Shown here: piece by piece, positions 56,430-64,000 of the stretch
Numbering within the stretch: the stretch's first letter is position 1
How the letters are laid out: each line of letters begins with the position of its first letter
Position numbers and translations under genes: made by a program
The notes under the pieces: model-generated
Told to the model about the DNA's origin: nothing
Database searches by the model: none
The model's input: only the letters and a program-made list of their open reading frames with translations
Source: Gillisella vitis
GTDB lineage: Bacteria > Pseudomonadota > Alphaproteobacteria > Rhizobiales > Rhizobiaceae
DNA: 64,000 bases
Direction of reading: 5' to 3'
Assembly: GCA_009744235.1 (NCBI GenBank)
Contig: WPHV01000007.1
Location: 62,001-126,000, forward strand

Positions 56430-58433
56430 TCACCCCTTCCTTGCCAGAAGCGCGGTCCGCGTTGCTTCGGTATTCACCACCTCTTCGGCGGAAATATAGA
56501 AGTCACGGTTGTAGTTGAACGTGTGCGAGATCGACACTGCAATGATCGCCACGAAAGACACGATGGCCAACCACCACATGTACCAGATTAGGCCGAATGC
56601 CATGGCAACGCTGAGACCTGCAAGGATAACGCCCGTGCCGGTATTCTTCGGCATATGGATCGGCTTGAAGCCCAGCAGAGGACGGCTATAGCCACGCTTC
56701 TTCATGTCGTCCCAGGCATCGGTGTCGTGGACAACAGGTGTGAAAGCGAAGTTATAGGCTGGCGGTGGCGAGGAAATCGACCATTCCAGGGTCCGGCCAT
56801 TCCATGGGTCGCCCGTCAGGTCGGCAAGTTCGTGGCGCTTGAAATAGCTGACGACGAGCTGGATGACGAAGGAAGCGATACCAAGCGCAATCAGGCAGGC
56901 ACCAAATGCGGCGATGATGAACCAGATTTGCAGCGACGGATCGTCGAACTGGCTCATGCGGCGGGTTACACCCATCAGGCCGAGAACATACAGCGGCATG
57001 AAGGCGAAGTAGAAGCCGACCAACCAGAACCAGAAGGACATTTTGCCCCAGAACGGATCGAGCTTGTAGCCGAACGCTTTCGGGAACCAGAACGTGACGC
57101 CAGCCATCAGACCGAACACCACGCCGCCGATGATGACATTGTGGAAGTGAGCGATCAGGAACAGCGAGTTGTGCAGGACGAAGTCGGCTGGTGGCACGGC
57201 AAGAAGAACGCCGGTCATGCCGCCGATAACGAAAGTCACCATAAAGCCCATGGTCCAAAGCATCGGCACTTCGAACCGGATGCGGCCACGATACATCGTG
57301 AACAGCCAGTTGAAGATCTTCGCGCCCGTCGGGATCGAGATGATCATCGTGGTGATGCCGAAGAACGAGTTGACGCTGGCGCCCGAACCCATGGTGAAGA
57401 AGTGATGCAGCCACACCAGGTAGGACAGGACCGTAATACAGACCGTGGCGTAAACCATCGATGTATAGCCAAACAGGCGCTTGCCGGAGAAGGTCGAAAC
57501 CACTTCGGAGAAAATGCCGAAGGCGGGAAGAACCAGGATATAGACTTCCGGGTGACCCCAGATCCAGATCAGGTTCACATACATCATCGGGTTGCCGCCG
57601 AGATCGTTGGTGAAGAAATTGGTGCCGACATAACGGTCGAGCGTCAGCAGAGCCAACGTGGCAGTCAGGATCGGGAAGCTGGCAACGATCAACACGTTGG
57701 TGCAGAGCGAGGTCCAGGTGAAGATTGGCATCTTCATCATGGTCATGCCCGGAGCGCGCATCTTGACGATGGTCGCAATCAGGTTGATGCCTGATAATGT
57801 CGTTCCGACACCGGCCACCTGAAGTCCCCAGATGTAGTAATCGACGCCGACGCCGGGGCTGTAATCGCCACCCGAAAGCGGCGGATAAGCCAGCCAGCCG
57901 GTACGGGCGAATTCACCGACGAACAGCGAAATCATTACGATCACCGCACCTGCAACCGTCATCCAGAAGGAGAAGTTGTTGAGGAACGGGAAGGACACGT
58001 CGCGCGCGCCGATCTGCAAGGGAACGACGAGGTTCATCAAGCCGGTTACAAACGGCATGGCCATGAAGAAGATCATGATCACGCCATGGGCGGTGAAGAC
58101 CTGGTCATAGTGATGCGGCGGCAGAAAGCCTTCATTGCCATTGAAGGCCATGGCCTGCTGGCCACGCATCATCAAGGCATCGGCAAAGCCGCGCAACAGC
58201 ATGATCAGCGCCAGAATGACATACATCACGCCGATCTTCTTGTGATCGACGCTGGTGAACCATTCATTCCAGAGATAGCCCCAGAGGCGGAAGTAGGTAA
58301 CGGCGCCGAGCACGGCAATGCCACCGATCGCGACAGCCACAAAGGTCAGCACGAGAATGGGTTCGTGATACGGGATCGCATCTAGGGTCAACCGGCCGAA
58401 GATGAACTTCATAAGTTCAGGGTTTGAGAACAT
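56430..58433 (-). CDS. cyoB: Cytochrome bo3 quinol oxidase subunit I
   Basis: The 667-residue subunit I has about fifteen membrane spans. It has the haem and copper centres: [14 protein letters not shown] near residue 107 with the low-spin haem His, [17 protein letters not shown] near 285 with the cross-linked His-Tyr pair, LHHFFTMG with two Cu(B) His near 335, and [15 protein letters not shown] near 420 with high- and low-spin haem ligands. It reduces oxygen with quinol electrons and pumps protons. It is 40 bases after cyoA. Confidence 0.95.
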   Translation of the reverse strand: MFSNPELMKFIFGRLTLDAIPYHEPILVLTFVAVAIGGIAVLGAVTYFRLWGYLWNEWFTSVDHKKIGVMYVILALIMLLRGFADALMMRGQQAMAFNGNEGFLPPHHYDQVFTAHGVIMIFFMAMPFVTGLMNLVVPLQIGARDVSFPFLNNFSFWMTVAGAVIVMISLFVGEFARTGWLAYPPLSGGDYSPGVGVDYYIWGLQVAGVGTTLSGINLIATIVKMRAPGMTMMKMPIFTWTSLCTNVLIVASFPILTATLALLTLDRYVGTNFFTNDLGGNPMMYVNLIWIWGHPEVYILVLPAFGIFSEVVSTFSGKRLFGYTSMVYATVCITVLSYLVWLHHFFTMGSGASVNSFFGITTMIISIPTGAKIFNWLFTMYRGRIRFEVPMLWTMGFMVTFVIGGMTGVLLAVPPADFVLHNSLFLIAHFHNVIIGGVVFGLMAGVTFWFPKAFGYKLDPFWGKMSFWFWLVGFYFAFMPLYVLGLMGVTRRMSQFDDPSLQIWFIIAAFGACLIALGIASFVIQLVVSYFKRHELADLTGDPWNGRTLEWSISSPPPAYNFAFTPVVHDTDAWDDMKKRGYSRPLLGFKPIHMPKNTGTGVILAGLSVAMAFGLIWYMWWLAIVSFVAIIAVSISHTFNYNRDFYISAEEVVNTEATRTALLARKG

Positions 58434-58473
58434 GGGAGGCCCCGTTTAAGTTGAATATCGCGAGATTGCCGGC

Positions 58474-59652
58474 TCAGTTTTTAGGCTGAGCTGGCGCGGT
58501 CGCGCCGTTATCTGTGTCAGGCATGTCCATTCCAGGCATGGAATGATCGGCCATCGAATGATGCATTGTGTGGTTGCCGGCGTCAGTTGTGGATGCGACG
58601 GGCATGCTGTCGGTAGCAGGAGCAGCCTGCGAATGATCCTGTGGCGCATTCGCGTCGGTGCCATGGCCTGGCGTGACACTCAGATCGACACCACGGTTGT
58701 CATATTGCAGTTTCTCGCGGTTCTCGGCGCTTTCCTTGCCAGCTCCGCCCATCATGTCGATATGCATCATATTGCTCATGCACATTTTCGCAGGATCGAC
58801 ACACATATTGATGATGGCGTTGAAAAGATCCTTGTCGGCGGATGCAAAGTAGCGCACCGGATCTTTTTCACTTGGCTTTTCAAGCTTGATATAGGCGTCG
58901 CGGTTAAGCGCGGTGCCTTTCGCCTTGACCTGAGCTACCCAGTCGGCAAAGCCCTGATCGGTCAGACCGTGGAACTTGAAGCGCATGTTGGAAAAACCAG
59001 CGCCGGAATAGTTGGCTGAGAAACCGTCATAAACGCCTTCCTTGTTGATCACGCCGTGCAGCTTGGTCTGCATGCCAGGCATGGCGTAGATCTGGCCAGC
59101 AAGCGCCGGGATATAGAAGGAGTTCATCACCGACTGAGCGGTAATCTTGAAATTGATCGGAACATCAACCGGTGCTGCCAGTTCGTTGACCGTGGCAATC
59201 CCGAGGTCCGGGTAGATGAACATCCACTTCCAATCGAGAGCGACGACTTCAACAGTCAGCGGCTTCACGTCGGCGGGAATGGTTCGCTCGGCATCAATCC
59301 GCTCCAAAGGGCGGTAGGGGTCGAGCTTATGTGTGGAGATCCAGGTTACCGTTCCCAGAACCAGAATGATGGCGACGGGTGCCGACCAGATCAGGATTTC
59401 AATCTTGGTGGAATGGTTCCAGTCCGGCAGATAGACCGCCGAGGTGTTGGAAGAGCGATATTTCCACGCAAAGAAAAACGTCAGCAGGATCACCGGGACG
59501 ATAATGATCAGCATCAACACGGTGGCGAAGACCACGAGGTCGCGTTGTTGCGCTGCAATGTCACCGGCGGGGGACATCACCACCATGTTACAGCCCGAAA
59601 GCAGCAGCATGGGCAAAAGCAGGAGGGAGGATAGGATCGGGAATTTTTTCAT
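58474..59652 (-). CDS. cyoA: Cytochrome bo3 quinol oxidase subunit II, with Met/His-rich C-terminal tail
   Basis: The 392-residue protein is a lipoprotein (lipobox LLLSGC, Cys21) with two spans near residues 38-60 and 82-102 and a cupredoxin domain without Cu(A) ligands, as expected for a quinol oxidase (VVALDWKWMFIYPDLGIATV, SAQSVMNSFYIPALAGQIYAMPG). It is about 75 residues longer than E. coli CyoA. The surplus is a C-terminal tail holding HTMHHSMADHSMPGMDMPD. The ATG at 59652 follows GAGAG. It is the first gene of cyoABCD. Confidence 0.9.
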   Translation of the reverse strand: MKKFPILSSLLLLPMLLLSGCNMVVMSPAGDIAAQQRDLVVFATVLMLIIIVPVILLTFFFAWKYRSSNTSAVYLPDWNHSTKIEILIWSAPVAIILVLGTVTWISTHKLDPYRPLERIDAERTIPADVKPLTVEVVALDWKWMFIYPDLGIATVNELAAPVDVPINFKITAQSVMNSFYIPALAGQIYAMPGMQTKLHGVINKEGVYDGFSANYSGAGFSNMRFKFHGLTDQGFADWVAQVKAKGTALNRDAYIKLEKPSEKDPVRYFASADKDLFNAIINMCVDPAKMCMSNMMHIDMMGGAGKESAENREKLQYDNRGVDLSVTPGHGTDANAPQDHSQAAPATDSMPVASTTDAGNHTMHHSMADHSMPGMDMPDTDNGATAPAQPKN

Positions 59653-60001
59653 TACTTTGACTCTCATCAAGCGCATAAGCGCGAATTAATCCTTTTCCGG
59701 TGAGATTAAATGCGCGTTTTGTCGCAGGGAGTGTCGCTAATATAGGAAATATATCCTCCTATGGTTGTTGTGTGCTATCGCAGTAGTGCGGGGATGCCTT
59801 TCAAAAACCCTTGCGATTCAGTGGGTTCCCTCAAAGTTCTCTTCGCAGTTGCGAGATGGCAAATGCCACTTTTTGTCGTGGCAAAAGGCCCGAAATGGCA
59901 ATAATCAAATTGTCGCACCCTTGAAAAACGGGCAGGCCATTGCGTGTGCGCCAACGATTTCACCCGGAATCGGAAAAATGGCAAAAAATTATTCGTCCCC
60001 G
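59653..60001. other. Control region between cyoA and the ECF sigma gene
   Basis: A 350-base divergent spacer without a convincing gene. It contains GCGTTTTGTCGC (59714-59725), which partly matches RegA/ActR-type boxes, 62 bases from cyoA. AGGAAATATATCCT (59743-59756) is a short palindrome. Elsewhere nothing clear is seen. Confidence 0.3.
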
Positions 60002-60026
60002 GGAATATCAACAGCCTCTCCTGCGT
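60002..60026 (+). promoter_or_regulatory. Candidate ECF-type promoter of the sigma factor gene
   Basis: GGAAT and CGT are separated by 17 bases, the spacing of ECF sigma -35 and -10 elements, so the sigma gene may be self-activated. The -10 lies only ten bases before the ATG at 60037, implying an extremely short leader. The match is suggestive only. Confidence 0.35.
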
Positions 60027-60036
60027 ATATAGGGGT

Positions 60037-60636
60037 ATGAACAACAGATCCGGCCCCTTTGACGTGATTGGACAATTGGCAGCGCTGAGGCGTTATGCCC
60101 TGTCGCTTGTGCGCAATACCGATGAAGCCGAGGATCTCGTCAACGATGCCCTGGTCAGGGCCTATGAGCACCAGAACAGCTTCCGGCGCGGCGGCAATAT
60201 CCGCCAATGGTTGTTTTCGATCCTGCACAATACCCACGTGGATAGCTTGCGACGCAGGCGATCTGCGGCAAGACGCGATGCGCTGGCCGCCGATCTTGTC
60301 GATCCGGTCATAGGAGCCGAGCAGGAGCATGTGGTGCGGTTGGCGCAGGTGCGCCGGGCCTTTATGGATTTGCCGGAAGAGCAGCGCCAGGCCCTGCATC
60401 TCGTGGCGATCGAAGAGCTCTCCTACCAGGAGGCTGCCGATGTTTTGAATATTCCAGTTGGCACGCTGATGTCGCGGCTGTCGCGGGCGCGGGCGCGGCT
60501 GCGCGATCTTGAAATGACAGATGCGGGACGGCGGGCGCTACCGCCACCGGTGGAGAAGCCAGCCCAGAGAGGGCAGGGCGGCTCCAAACCGGTAGGCCTT
60601 CGCATTGTTGGAGGTTCCGATGACACACCATCCTGA
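60037..60636 (+). CDS. ECF-family RNA polymerase sigma factor
   Basis: The 199-residue protein has region 2 (LRRYALSLVRNTDEAEDLVNDALVRAY, then IRQWLFSILHNTHVDSLRR) and region 4 (FMDLPEEQRQALHLVAIEELSYQEAADVL with VPVGTLMSRLSRARARLRDL-like helix; here IPVGTLMSRLSRARARLRDL). A basic, Pro/Gly-rich tail of about 35 residues follows. AGGGG precedes the ATG at 60037; earlier in-frame ATGs lack family similarity. It overlaps the anti-sigma gene by 17 bases. The signal is unknown. Confidence 0.88.
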   Translation: MNNRSGPFDVIGQLAALRRYALSLVRNTDEAEDLVNDALVRAYEHQNSFRRGGNIRQWLFSILHNTHVDSLRRRRSAARRDALAADLVDPVIGAEQEHVVRLAQVRRAFMDLPEEQRQALHLVAIEELSYQEAADVLNIPVGTLMSRLSRARARLRDLEMTDAGRRALPPPVEKPAQRGQGGSKPVGLRIVGGSDDTPS

Positions 60637-61444
60637 TCCGGTTTTGGATTTCGATCTACAGGCCTATATCGACGATCAACTGACCGCTCAGCGGCGGATC
60701 GAGGTCGAGGCCTATCTTTCCAGGCATCCCGATGCAGCCGCGCGGATGATGGCTGATCTGCGTGTGCGCGACGAGTTGCGCTTGGGGCTGGCCCATGACC
60801 GACTGGCGCTTGATTTGGGCGCGGCGCGGCCGGCAACCCGGGATGCGGCTCGCCGGCTGGAGCAGGCTTTGATGCAGGCAGGCCGCATGACAGTGCTGCG
60901 CCGGGCGGCTGCGGTGGCTATTTTTATCGGCGTTGGTTGGGTCGCGCATTCCGTTATCAATCCATTCGCGGCCACCCAGGTTATCGCCTCCGTGCCGACA
61001 CCGGCCTTCGTGCGCGAAGCATTACAAGCCCATGAAACGACATTGTTGCGGGAAAGTCTTCATCCTCATCAGGTCACGCAGGTTCAAGGGGGGCAGGGCC
61101 AAGCCGAGGCGCCAATGTTCGACCGCAAGGAAATCCGTTCTGCGACTGGCATCGTCATGCCGGATCTGCCCAGCAATTGGACGATTGCCGATAGCCAGAT
61201 TTTCCCGTCGGCTTACGGGCCGAGTGTTGAAATCGCCGTCAAGCCGAAGCGGGGTTCGGAAGTGACGTTGTTTGCGGCCCGCACTGGCTCTTTCGCTGTG
61301 CAGAATGTCACGCTCGCCCAGACGGATGGTGCAAAGGCTGCTTACTGGCAGATCGGCGAAGTGGCTTACGCGCTGGTATCCAAGGACCGCTCGGGCGACG
61401 AATTGACAGATGTGGCTGGCCAGCTTGCCAGGACGCTTTACTGA
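60620..61444 (+). CDS. Anti-sigma factor, single-span membrane protein
   Basis: The 274-residue protein begins with an RsiW/ChrR-like cytoplasmic helix segment (DFDLQAYIDDQLTAQRRIEV, then YLSRHPDAAARM). One membrane span lies near residues 97-115 (AAAVAIFIGVGWVAHSVI), followed by a periplasmic domain of about 155 residues. There is no CHCC zinc motif, so it is not a ZAS redox sensor. GGAGG precedes the ATG at 60620, which lies inside the sigma gene, so the pair is translationally coupled. Confidence 0.82.
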   Translation: MTHHPDPVLDFDLQAYIDDQLTAQRRIEVEAYLSRHPDAAARMMADLRVRDELRLGLAHDRLALDLGAARPATRDAARRLEQALMQAGRMTVLRRAAAVAIFIGVGWVAHSVINPFAATQVIASVPTPAFVREALQAHETTLLRESLHPHQVTQVQGGQGQAEAPMFDRKEIRSATGIVMPDLPSNWTIADSQIFPSAYGPSVEIAVKPKRGSEVTLFAARTGSFAVQNVTLAQTDGAKAAYWQIGEVAYALVSKDRSGDELTDVAGQLARTLY

Positions 61445-61455
61445 AACCGGGTTGG

Positions 61456-61535
61456 CGCCGCGTTAAAAAGCGGCGGGCCTGTAATGACTTATGGCGTGAC
61501 ACCAATTGTCAGCCTGAACATCAAGAGGAGACCTC
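61456..61535 (+). ncRNA. Probable ybhL leader RNA motif
   Basis: The ybhL RNA is a structured element known upstream of BI-1/YbhL genes in Rhizobiales, exactly this context. Two hairpins are visible: CGCCGC/GCGGCG (61456-61475) and a bulged stem GGC-g-TGACA/TGTCA-GCC with loop CCAAT (61493-61514), 25 bases before the ATG. I could not compare it with the covariance model, so the exact limits are approximate. Confidence 0.45.
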
Positions 61536-61539
61536 AATT

Positions 61540-62277
61540 ATGGAACCTGTGAATAAACACTATCCTTTCAGTACACAGGCGCAAGGGGGCGGCGCGCAGG
61601 CGCAGGCGGGTGCCTTGTTCGATCAGGGCCTGCGTAGGCATATGCTAAGCGTTTACAATTATATGGCCCTTGGCCTGGTCATTACCGGTCTTGTTGCGTT
61701 TATTGTCGGCTCGACACCAGCGCTGTATGTGCCGATTTTCCAGTCGCCGCTGAAATGGGTGGTGATGCTGGCACCGCTCGCCTTCGTGTTTTTCTTCTCC
61801 TTCCGCATTCAGACCATGTCGGCCAGCGCGGCGCAGATGGCGTTCTGGGCGTTTTGTGCGGTCATGGGCCTGTCGATGGCCTCAGTCTTCCTGGTCTTTA
61901 CCGGCACCAGCATCGCCCGGACATTCTTCATCGCCGCAACCATGTTCGGCTCCATGAGCCTTTACGGCTACACCACGAAGCGTGACCTGTCGAAATTCGG
62001 CTCCTTCCTGATGATGGGCCTGATCGGCGTGGTTATTGCCTCCATCGTCAACATTTTCCTGGGCTCCAGCGCCCTGCAATTTGCGATCTCGGTAATCGGT
62101 ATCCTGGTTTTCGTCGGCCTGACGGCTTGGGATACCCAGAATATCAAGGAGCAGTATGCGGAGAATATCGACCAGGAATCGCGCCAAAAACTGGCAGTGT
62201 TCGGCGCTCTGTCGCTTTACCTGAACTTCGTCAATATCTTCCAGCTTCTGCTGAATTTCACCGGTGAACGTGAATAG
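61540..62277 (+). CDS. Bax inhibitor-1/YccA family membrane protein (YbhL-like)
   Basis: The 245-residue protein has seven hydrophobic segments after a 30-residue cytoplasmic N terminus. The BI-1 features are LRRHMLSVYNYMALGLVITG near residue 28, the Gly-Tyr-Thr-Thr-Lys-Arg-Asp-Leu loop after the fifth span, and LTAWDTQNIKEQY near 190 with the Asp thought to sense Ca2+/pH. Bacterial members are proposed pH-dependent calcium leak channels. AAGAGGAGACC precedes the ATG, and a ybhL-type leader lies upstream. Confidence 0.9.
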   Translation: MEPVNKHYPFSTQAQGGGAQAQAGALFDQGLRRHMLSVYNYMALGLVITGLVAFIVGSTPALYVPIFQSPLKWVVMLAPLAFVFFFSFRIQTMSASAAQMAFWAFCAVMGLSMASVFLVFTGTSIARTFFIAATMFGSMSLYGYTTKRDLSKFGSFLMMGLIGVVIASIVNIFLGSSALQFAISVIGILVFVGLTAWDTQNIKEQYAENIDQESRQKLAVFGALSLYLNFVNIFQLLLNFTGERE

Positions 62278-62304
62278 TCTTCGCTGAAATGCAATAGAGA
62301 CAAA

Positions 62305-62336
62305 AGAGCCGCCGGTCCTGAGGGATCGGCGGCTCT
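62305..62336 (+). terminator. Terminator after the BI-1 gene
   Basis: AGAGCCGCCGGTCC, loop TGAG, GGATCGGCGGCTCT forms a stable stem with one mismatch, 27 bases after the stop. The following sequence ATGTTTATGG is only moderately T-rich. It may serve both convergent genes. Confidence 0.65.
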
Positions 62337-62373
62337 ATGTTTATGGTGACCCTTCGGGTTCCTCAGTTGGGAT

Positions 62374-62823
62374 TCAGTGCAGGGTATCCAGTTCAGCCAG
62401 CAATTTGTCCTTGGCTTTTTTGGGCAGGTTTGAGGCCGCGAAGGCCGCAGCGTTGGGGGGTGGAACGTCGCCGACCACTACAACAGCCACCATGCCCATG
62501 CCAACATGCGGTGCGCATTTGACGCCGTAAGCACCCGGATGGGTGAATGTCACCTTCACTGTTTCATTGATCTTGCCTTTGAAGACCTCCGCACCTTCAG
62601 GCACAAGGCCGGTGATCGCTTCGGCACTATGGGCCTTGTCGGTCGGAATGAATGTTACGGTGTCGCCAGGCGCGATTTTTAGCGCGGCGGGCTCGAATAC
62701 CATGGGTGTGCCATCGGCGCCCTTGTTCAACATATGGATTTCGTAATCAGCGGCGAAAGCCGATGCCGTTGACATCGCGCCGATGATGGTCAGGGCGGCG
62801 AGGCGCTTCAAGGCGATATGCAT
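62374..62823 (-). CDS. Pseudoazurin (periplasmic blue copper protein)
   Basis: The 149-residue precursor has a signal peptide ending SAFA-AD. The mature cupredoxin has the complete type 1 copper site: His65 ([10 protein letters not shown]), Cys103, His106 and Met111 in [10 protein letters not shown], at the spacing of pseudoazurins. It donates electrons to copper nitrite reductase (NirK) and sometimes to N2O reductase. Its pairing with NnrU suggests denitrification genes nearby. An FNR-family box lies upstream, so low-oxygen or NO induction is likely. Confidence 0.92.
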   Translation of the reverse strand: MHIALKRLAALTIIGAMSTASAFAADYEIHMLNKGADGTPMVFEPAALKIAPGDTVTFIPTDKAHSAEAITGLVPEGAEVFKGKINETVKVTFTHPGAYGVKCAPHVGMGMVAVVVVGDVPPPNAAAFAASNLPKKAKDKLLAELDTLH

Positions 62824-62886
62824 GGTGTTTCACTCTCTTTTGTGTCTCTTCGCTCACGTTTTTAAGTCACCGGATGCGGCATCACT

Positions 62887-62900
62887 TTGATCTTGCGCAA
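62887..62900 (-). promoter_or_regulatory. FNR/NnrR-family box upstream of pseudoazurin
   Basis: TTGATCTTGCGCAA fits TTG-N8-CAA and matches eight of ten bases of TTGAT-N4-ATCAA. Its centre is about 70 bases before the pseudoazurin ATG, which allows activation at -41.5 with a 29-base leader. NnrR, FnrN and FixK are candidate binders. Confidence 0.55.
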
Positions 62901-63119
62901 ATCGCGCATTTGTGACCCTCAAAAGGTGGGGGCTTGGCTTGAGTTTATCTGAGAAAAGTGGAATGCGGTTTTCTTGAAAAGGGACGTGCTATCAAGAACC
63001 CTGGGGGGCTTGGGTCCAGATTGGACCTTGCGAGTGCCTGCGGTCCTGATGCAGCGCTTCGGCCTTAGGAGTGTGTGGTTTGCTGTCTTTCATTGATGTC
63101 TACATTACCGGATGGTTGC

Positions 63120-63809
63120 ATGTCTAACCTGTTGCTTGCACTCATTTTCTTTGTATTGACGCATTCCGTCCCGGCAATACCCAGCATCAAAGGTCGGCTT
63201 GTGTCTTGCCTGGGTCGGACGACCTATATGGTTCTCTATTCAATTCTGTCGCTGGCAGGCTTGCTCTGGATATTCTACGCCTTCATGGAAGCGGATGATG
63301 TGGCGCTGTGGATGGACAGGGCCTGGCAGGCCTGGTTGACGCTGGTGCTCGTGCCGATCGGTCTTTTTCTGGTGGTGTGCGGATTGATCAGCCCCAATCC
63401 ATATTCGGTGACCTTCAGGGCAGGGCGAAAGCCTGGAGCCATCGTTTCGATAACGCGTCATCCGGTTTTGTGGGGTTTTTTTCTCTGGGCTTTCGGTCAT
63501 ATTTTTCCAAATGGTGAAATGCGTGGCGTTATTCTATTCGGTGGATTTTCGCTTTTCTCGCTGGTGGGAATGGCGATACTGGACCGCCGAAACCGGAGAA
63601 CTATTGACGTAGCCGGCCCTGAATTGGGTGCCGCAACGTCAGTTTTGCCCTTCGCCGCCATTCTGTCTGGCCGTGCCAGATTGCGTCTGGACCGTGACAT
63701 GGCGATCGCGCTTGTCCTGACCGCAGCCGGCACCTTCGCTTTGCTGTTTGCCTTCCATGAAGTCTTGTTCGGTGTCGATCCCTTGCTGCTCGCGCTTTAC
63801 GGGGTTTAA
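63120..63809 (+). CDS. nnrU: NnrU-family membrane protein
   Basis: The 229-residue protein has about six membrane spans and the NnrU features VLTHSVPAIPSIKGRLVSCL near the N terminus and IVSITRHPVLWGFFLWAFGHIFPNG near residue 110. The latter is related to methyltransferase-like isoprenylcysteine carboxyl methyltransferase/MddA folds. NnrU is required for full denitrification, linked to nitric oxide reductase in Rhodobacter, with an unclear mechanism. The ATG at 63120 starts at the first span; an in-frame start at 63075 adds 15 unlikely residues. Confidence 0.85.
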   Translation: MSNLLLALIFFVLTHSVPAIPSIKGRLVSCLGRTTYMVLYSILSLAGLLWIFYAFMEADDVALWMDRAWQAWLTLVLVPIGLFLVVCGLISPNPYSVTFRAGRKPGAIVSITRHPVLWGFFLWAFGHIFPNGEMRGVILFGGFSLFSLVGMAILDRRNRRTIDVAGPELGAATSVLPFAAILSGRARLRLDRDMAIALVLTAAGTFALLFAFHEVLFGVDPLLLALYGV

Positions 63810-63986
63810 ACAAGATGATTGCCCTATTTTGATACACCTGTTTTGAAAACAACCATGGTGGGTCGTTCGGGGCCTGCGAAATTGAAAAAATATTACCATT
63901 ACGGGAAAGATCGTTTGGTTCTCGGCGAATAAAGTCCTATCATTCCAAAAGGGGTAAGGTGTTGACTGCAACTGAAAGAGGTTCGC

Positions 63987-64000
63987 ATGGCCAGCAAATA
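63987..64000 (+). CDS. Possible start of a further gene, truncated by window edge
   Basis: GAAAGAGG followed by ATGGCCAGCAAATA looks like a ribosome-binding site and start (MASK...) continuing beyond the window. Only four codons are visible, so identity is unknown; a denitrification-related gene is possible from the context. Confidence 0.35.

Noticed and set aside
56655..57794. 379-codon frame antisense to cyoB
   Set aside because: It is a shadow of the strongly conserved cyoB coding strand, with a low-complexity His/Glu/Arg-rich composition and no start signal.
63010..63030. NnrR box in front of nnrU
   Set aside because: The GGTCC/GGACC palindrome has no TTG...CAA ends, so it does not fit an FNR-family site.

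Overview
The window is a chromosomal segment from a member of the Rhizobiaceae, most likely the Agrobacterium/Allorhizobium/Rhizobium group. The evidence is the split pca/pob layout with a PcaQ box, an FtsK of rhizobial type, a BA14K-family protein, a cyoABCD-SURF1 cluster, NnrU next to pseudoazurin, and a probable ybhL leader RNA. I see no rRNA, no insertion sequence, no phage genes and no CRISPR array. Most of the window is tightly packed catabolic and transport operons. There is one tRNA gene, tRNA-Ser(UGA).

Layout, first half. 1-2954: the end of a polyamine-type ABC transporter operon (permease fragment and ATPase), then an aldehyde dehydrogenase gene preceded by a perfect FNR/FixK-type box. 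3056-17351: a deoxysugar or sugar-acid catabolic island arranged around a divergent GntR regulator. Leftward lie an iron-type alcohol dehydrogenase, a ribose-family ABC importer (Tat-exported binding protein, double ATPase, two permeases), an aldose 1-dehydrogenase, a FucU-type mutarotase and a lactone hydrolase. Rightward lie GntR, a UxaA-family dehydratase, a GMC oxidoreductase, an SDR and a GldA-like dehydrogenase. Together they suggest import and oxidative, non-phosphorylating breakdown of a sugar such as L-fucose; the substrate is inferred. 17376-23921: a TctE/TctD-type two-component system divergent from a lone periplasmic binding protein (possibly PgtC-like) and a tctCBA tripartite tricarboxylate transporter.

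24213-36379 holds a 55-residue orphan protein, a DUF475 membrane protein and the complete protocatechuate branch of the beta-ketoadipate pathway. pcaIJF lies leftward with the divergent IclR regulator pcaR. pobR (AraC type) and pobA are divergent, as are pcaQ (LysR type) and pcaDCHGB. 4-Hydroxybenzoate can therefore be taken to succinyl-CoA and acetyl-CoA with the genes present, under three regulator families. 36548-37543 is an AcuI-like reductase, and 37943-40816 a soluble FtsK-type DNA translocase.

41042-44884 is a ferric-iron-type ABC importer. It is followed by an MscS-type channel, a BA14K protein, two small envelope proteins, an ABC exporter with an unusual leader containing a 22-codon reading frame, a second two-component system, a DUF1275 protein and tRNA-Ser. 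54596-59652 carries SURF1 and the cytochrome bo3 quinol oxidase genes cyoABCD, in which CyoA has a Met/His-rich tail. 60037-62277 carries an ECF sigma/anti-sigma pair and a BI-1/YbhL protein behind a likely ybhL RNA. The right end (62374-63809) has pseudoazurin, with an FNR-family box, and NnrU, suggesting that denitrification genes continue beyond the window.
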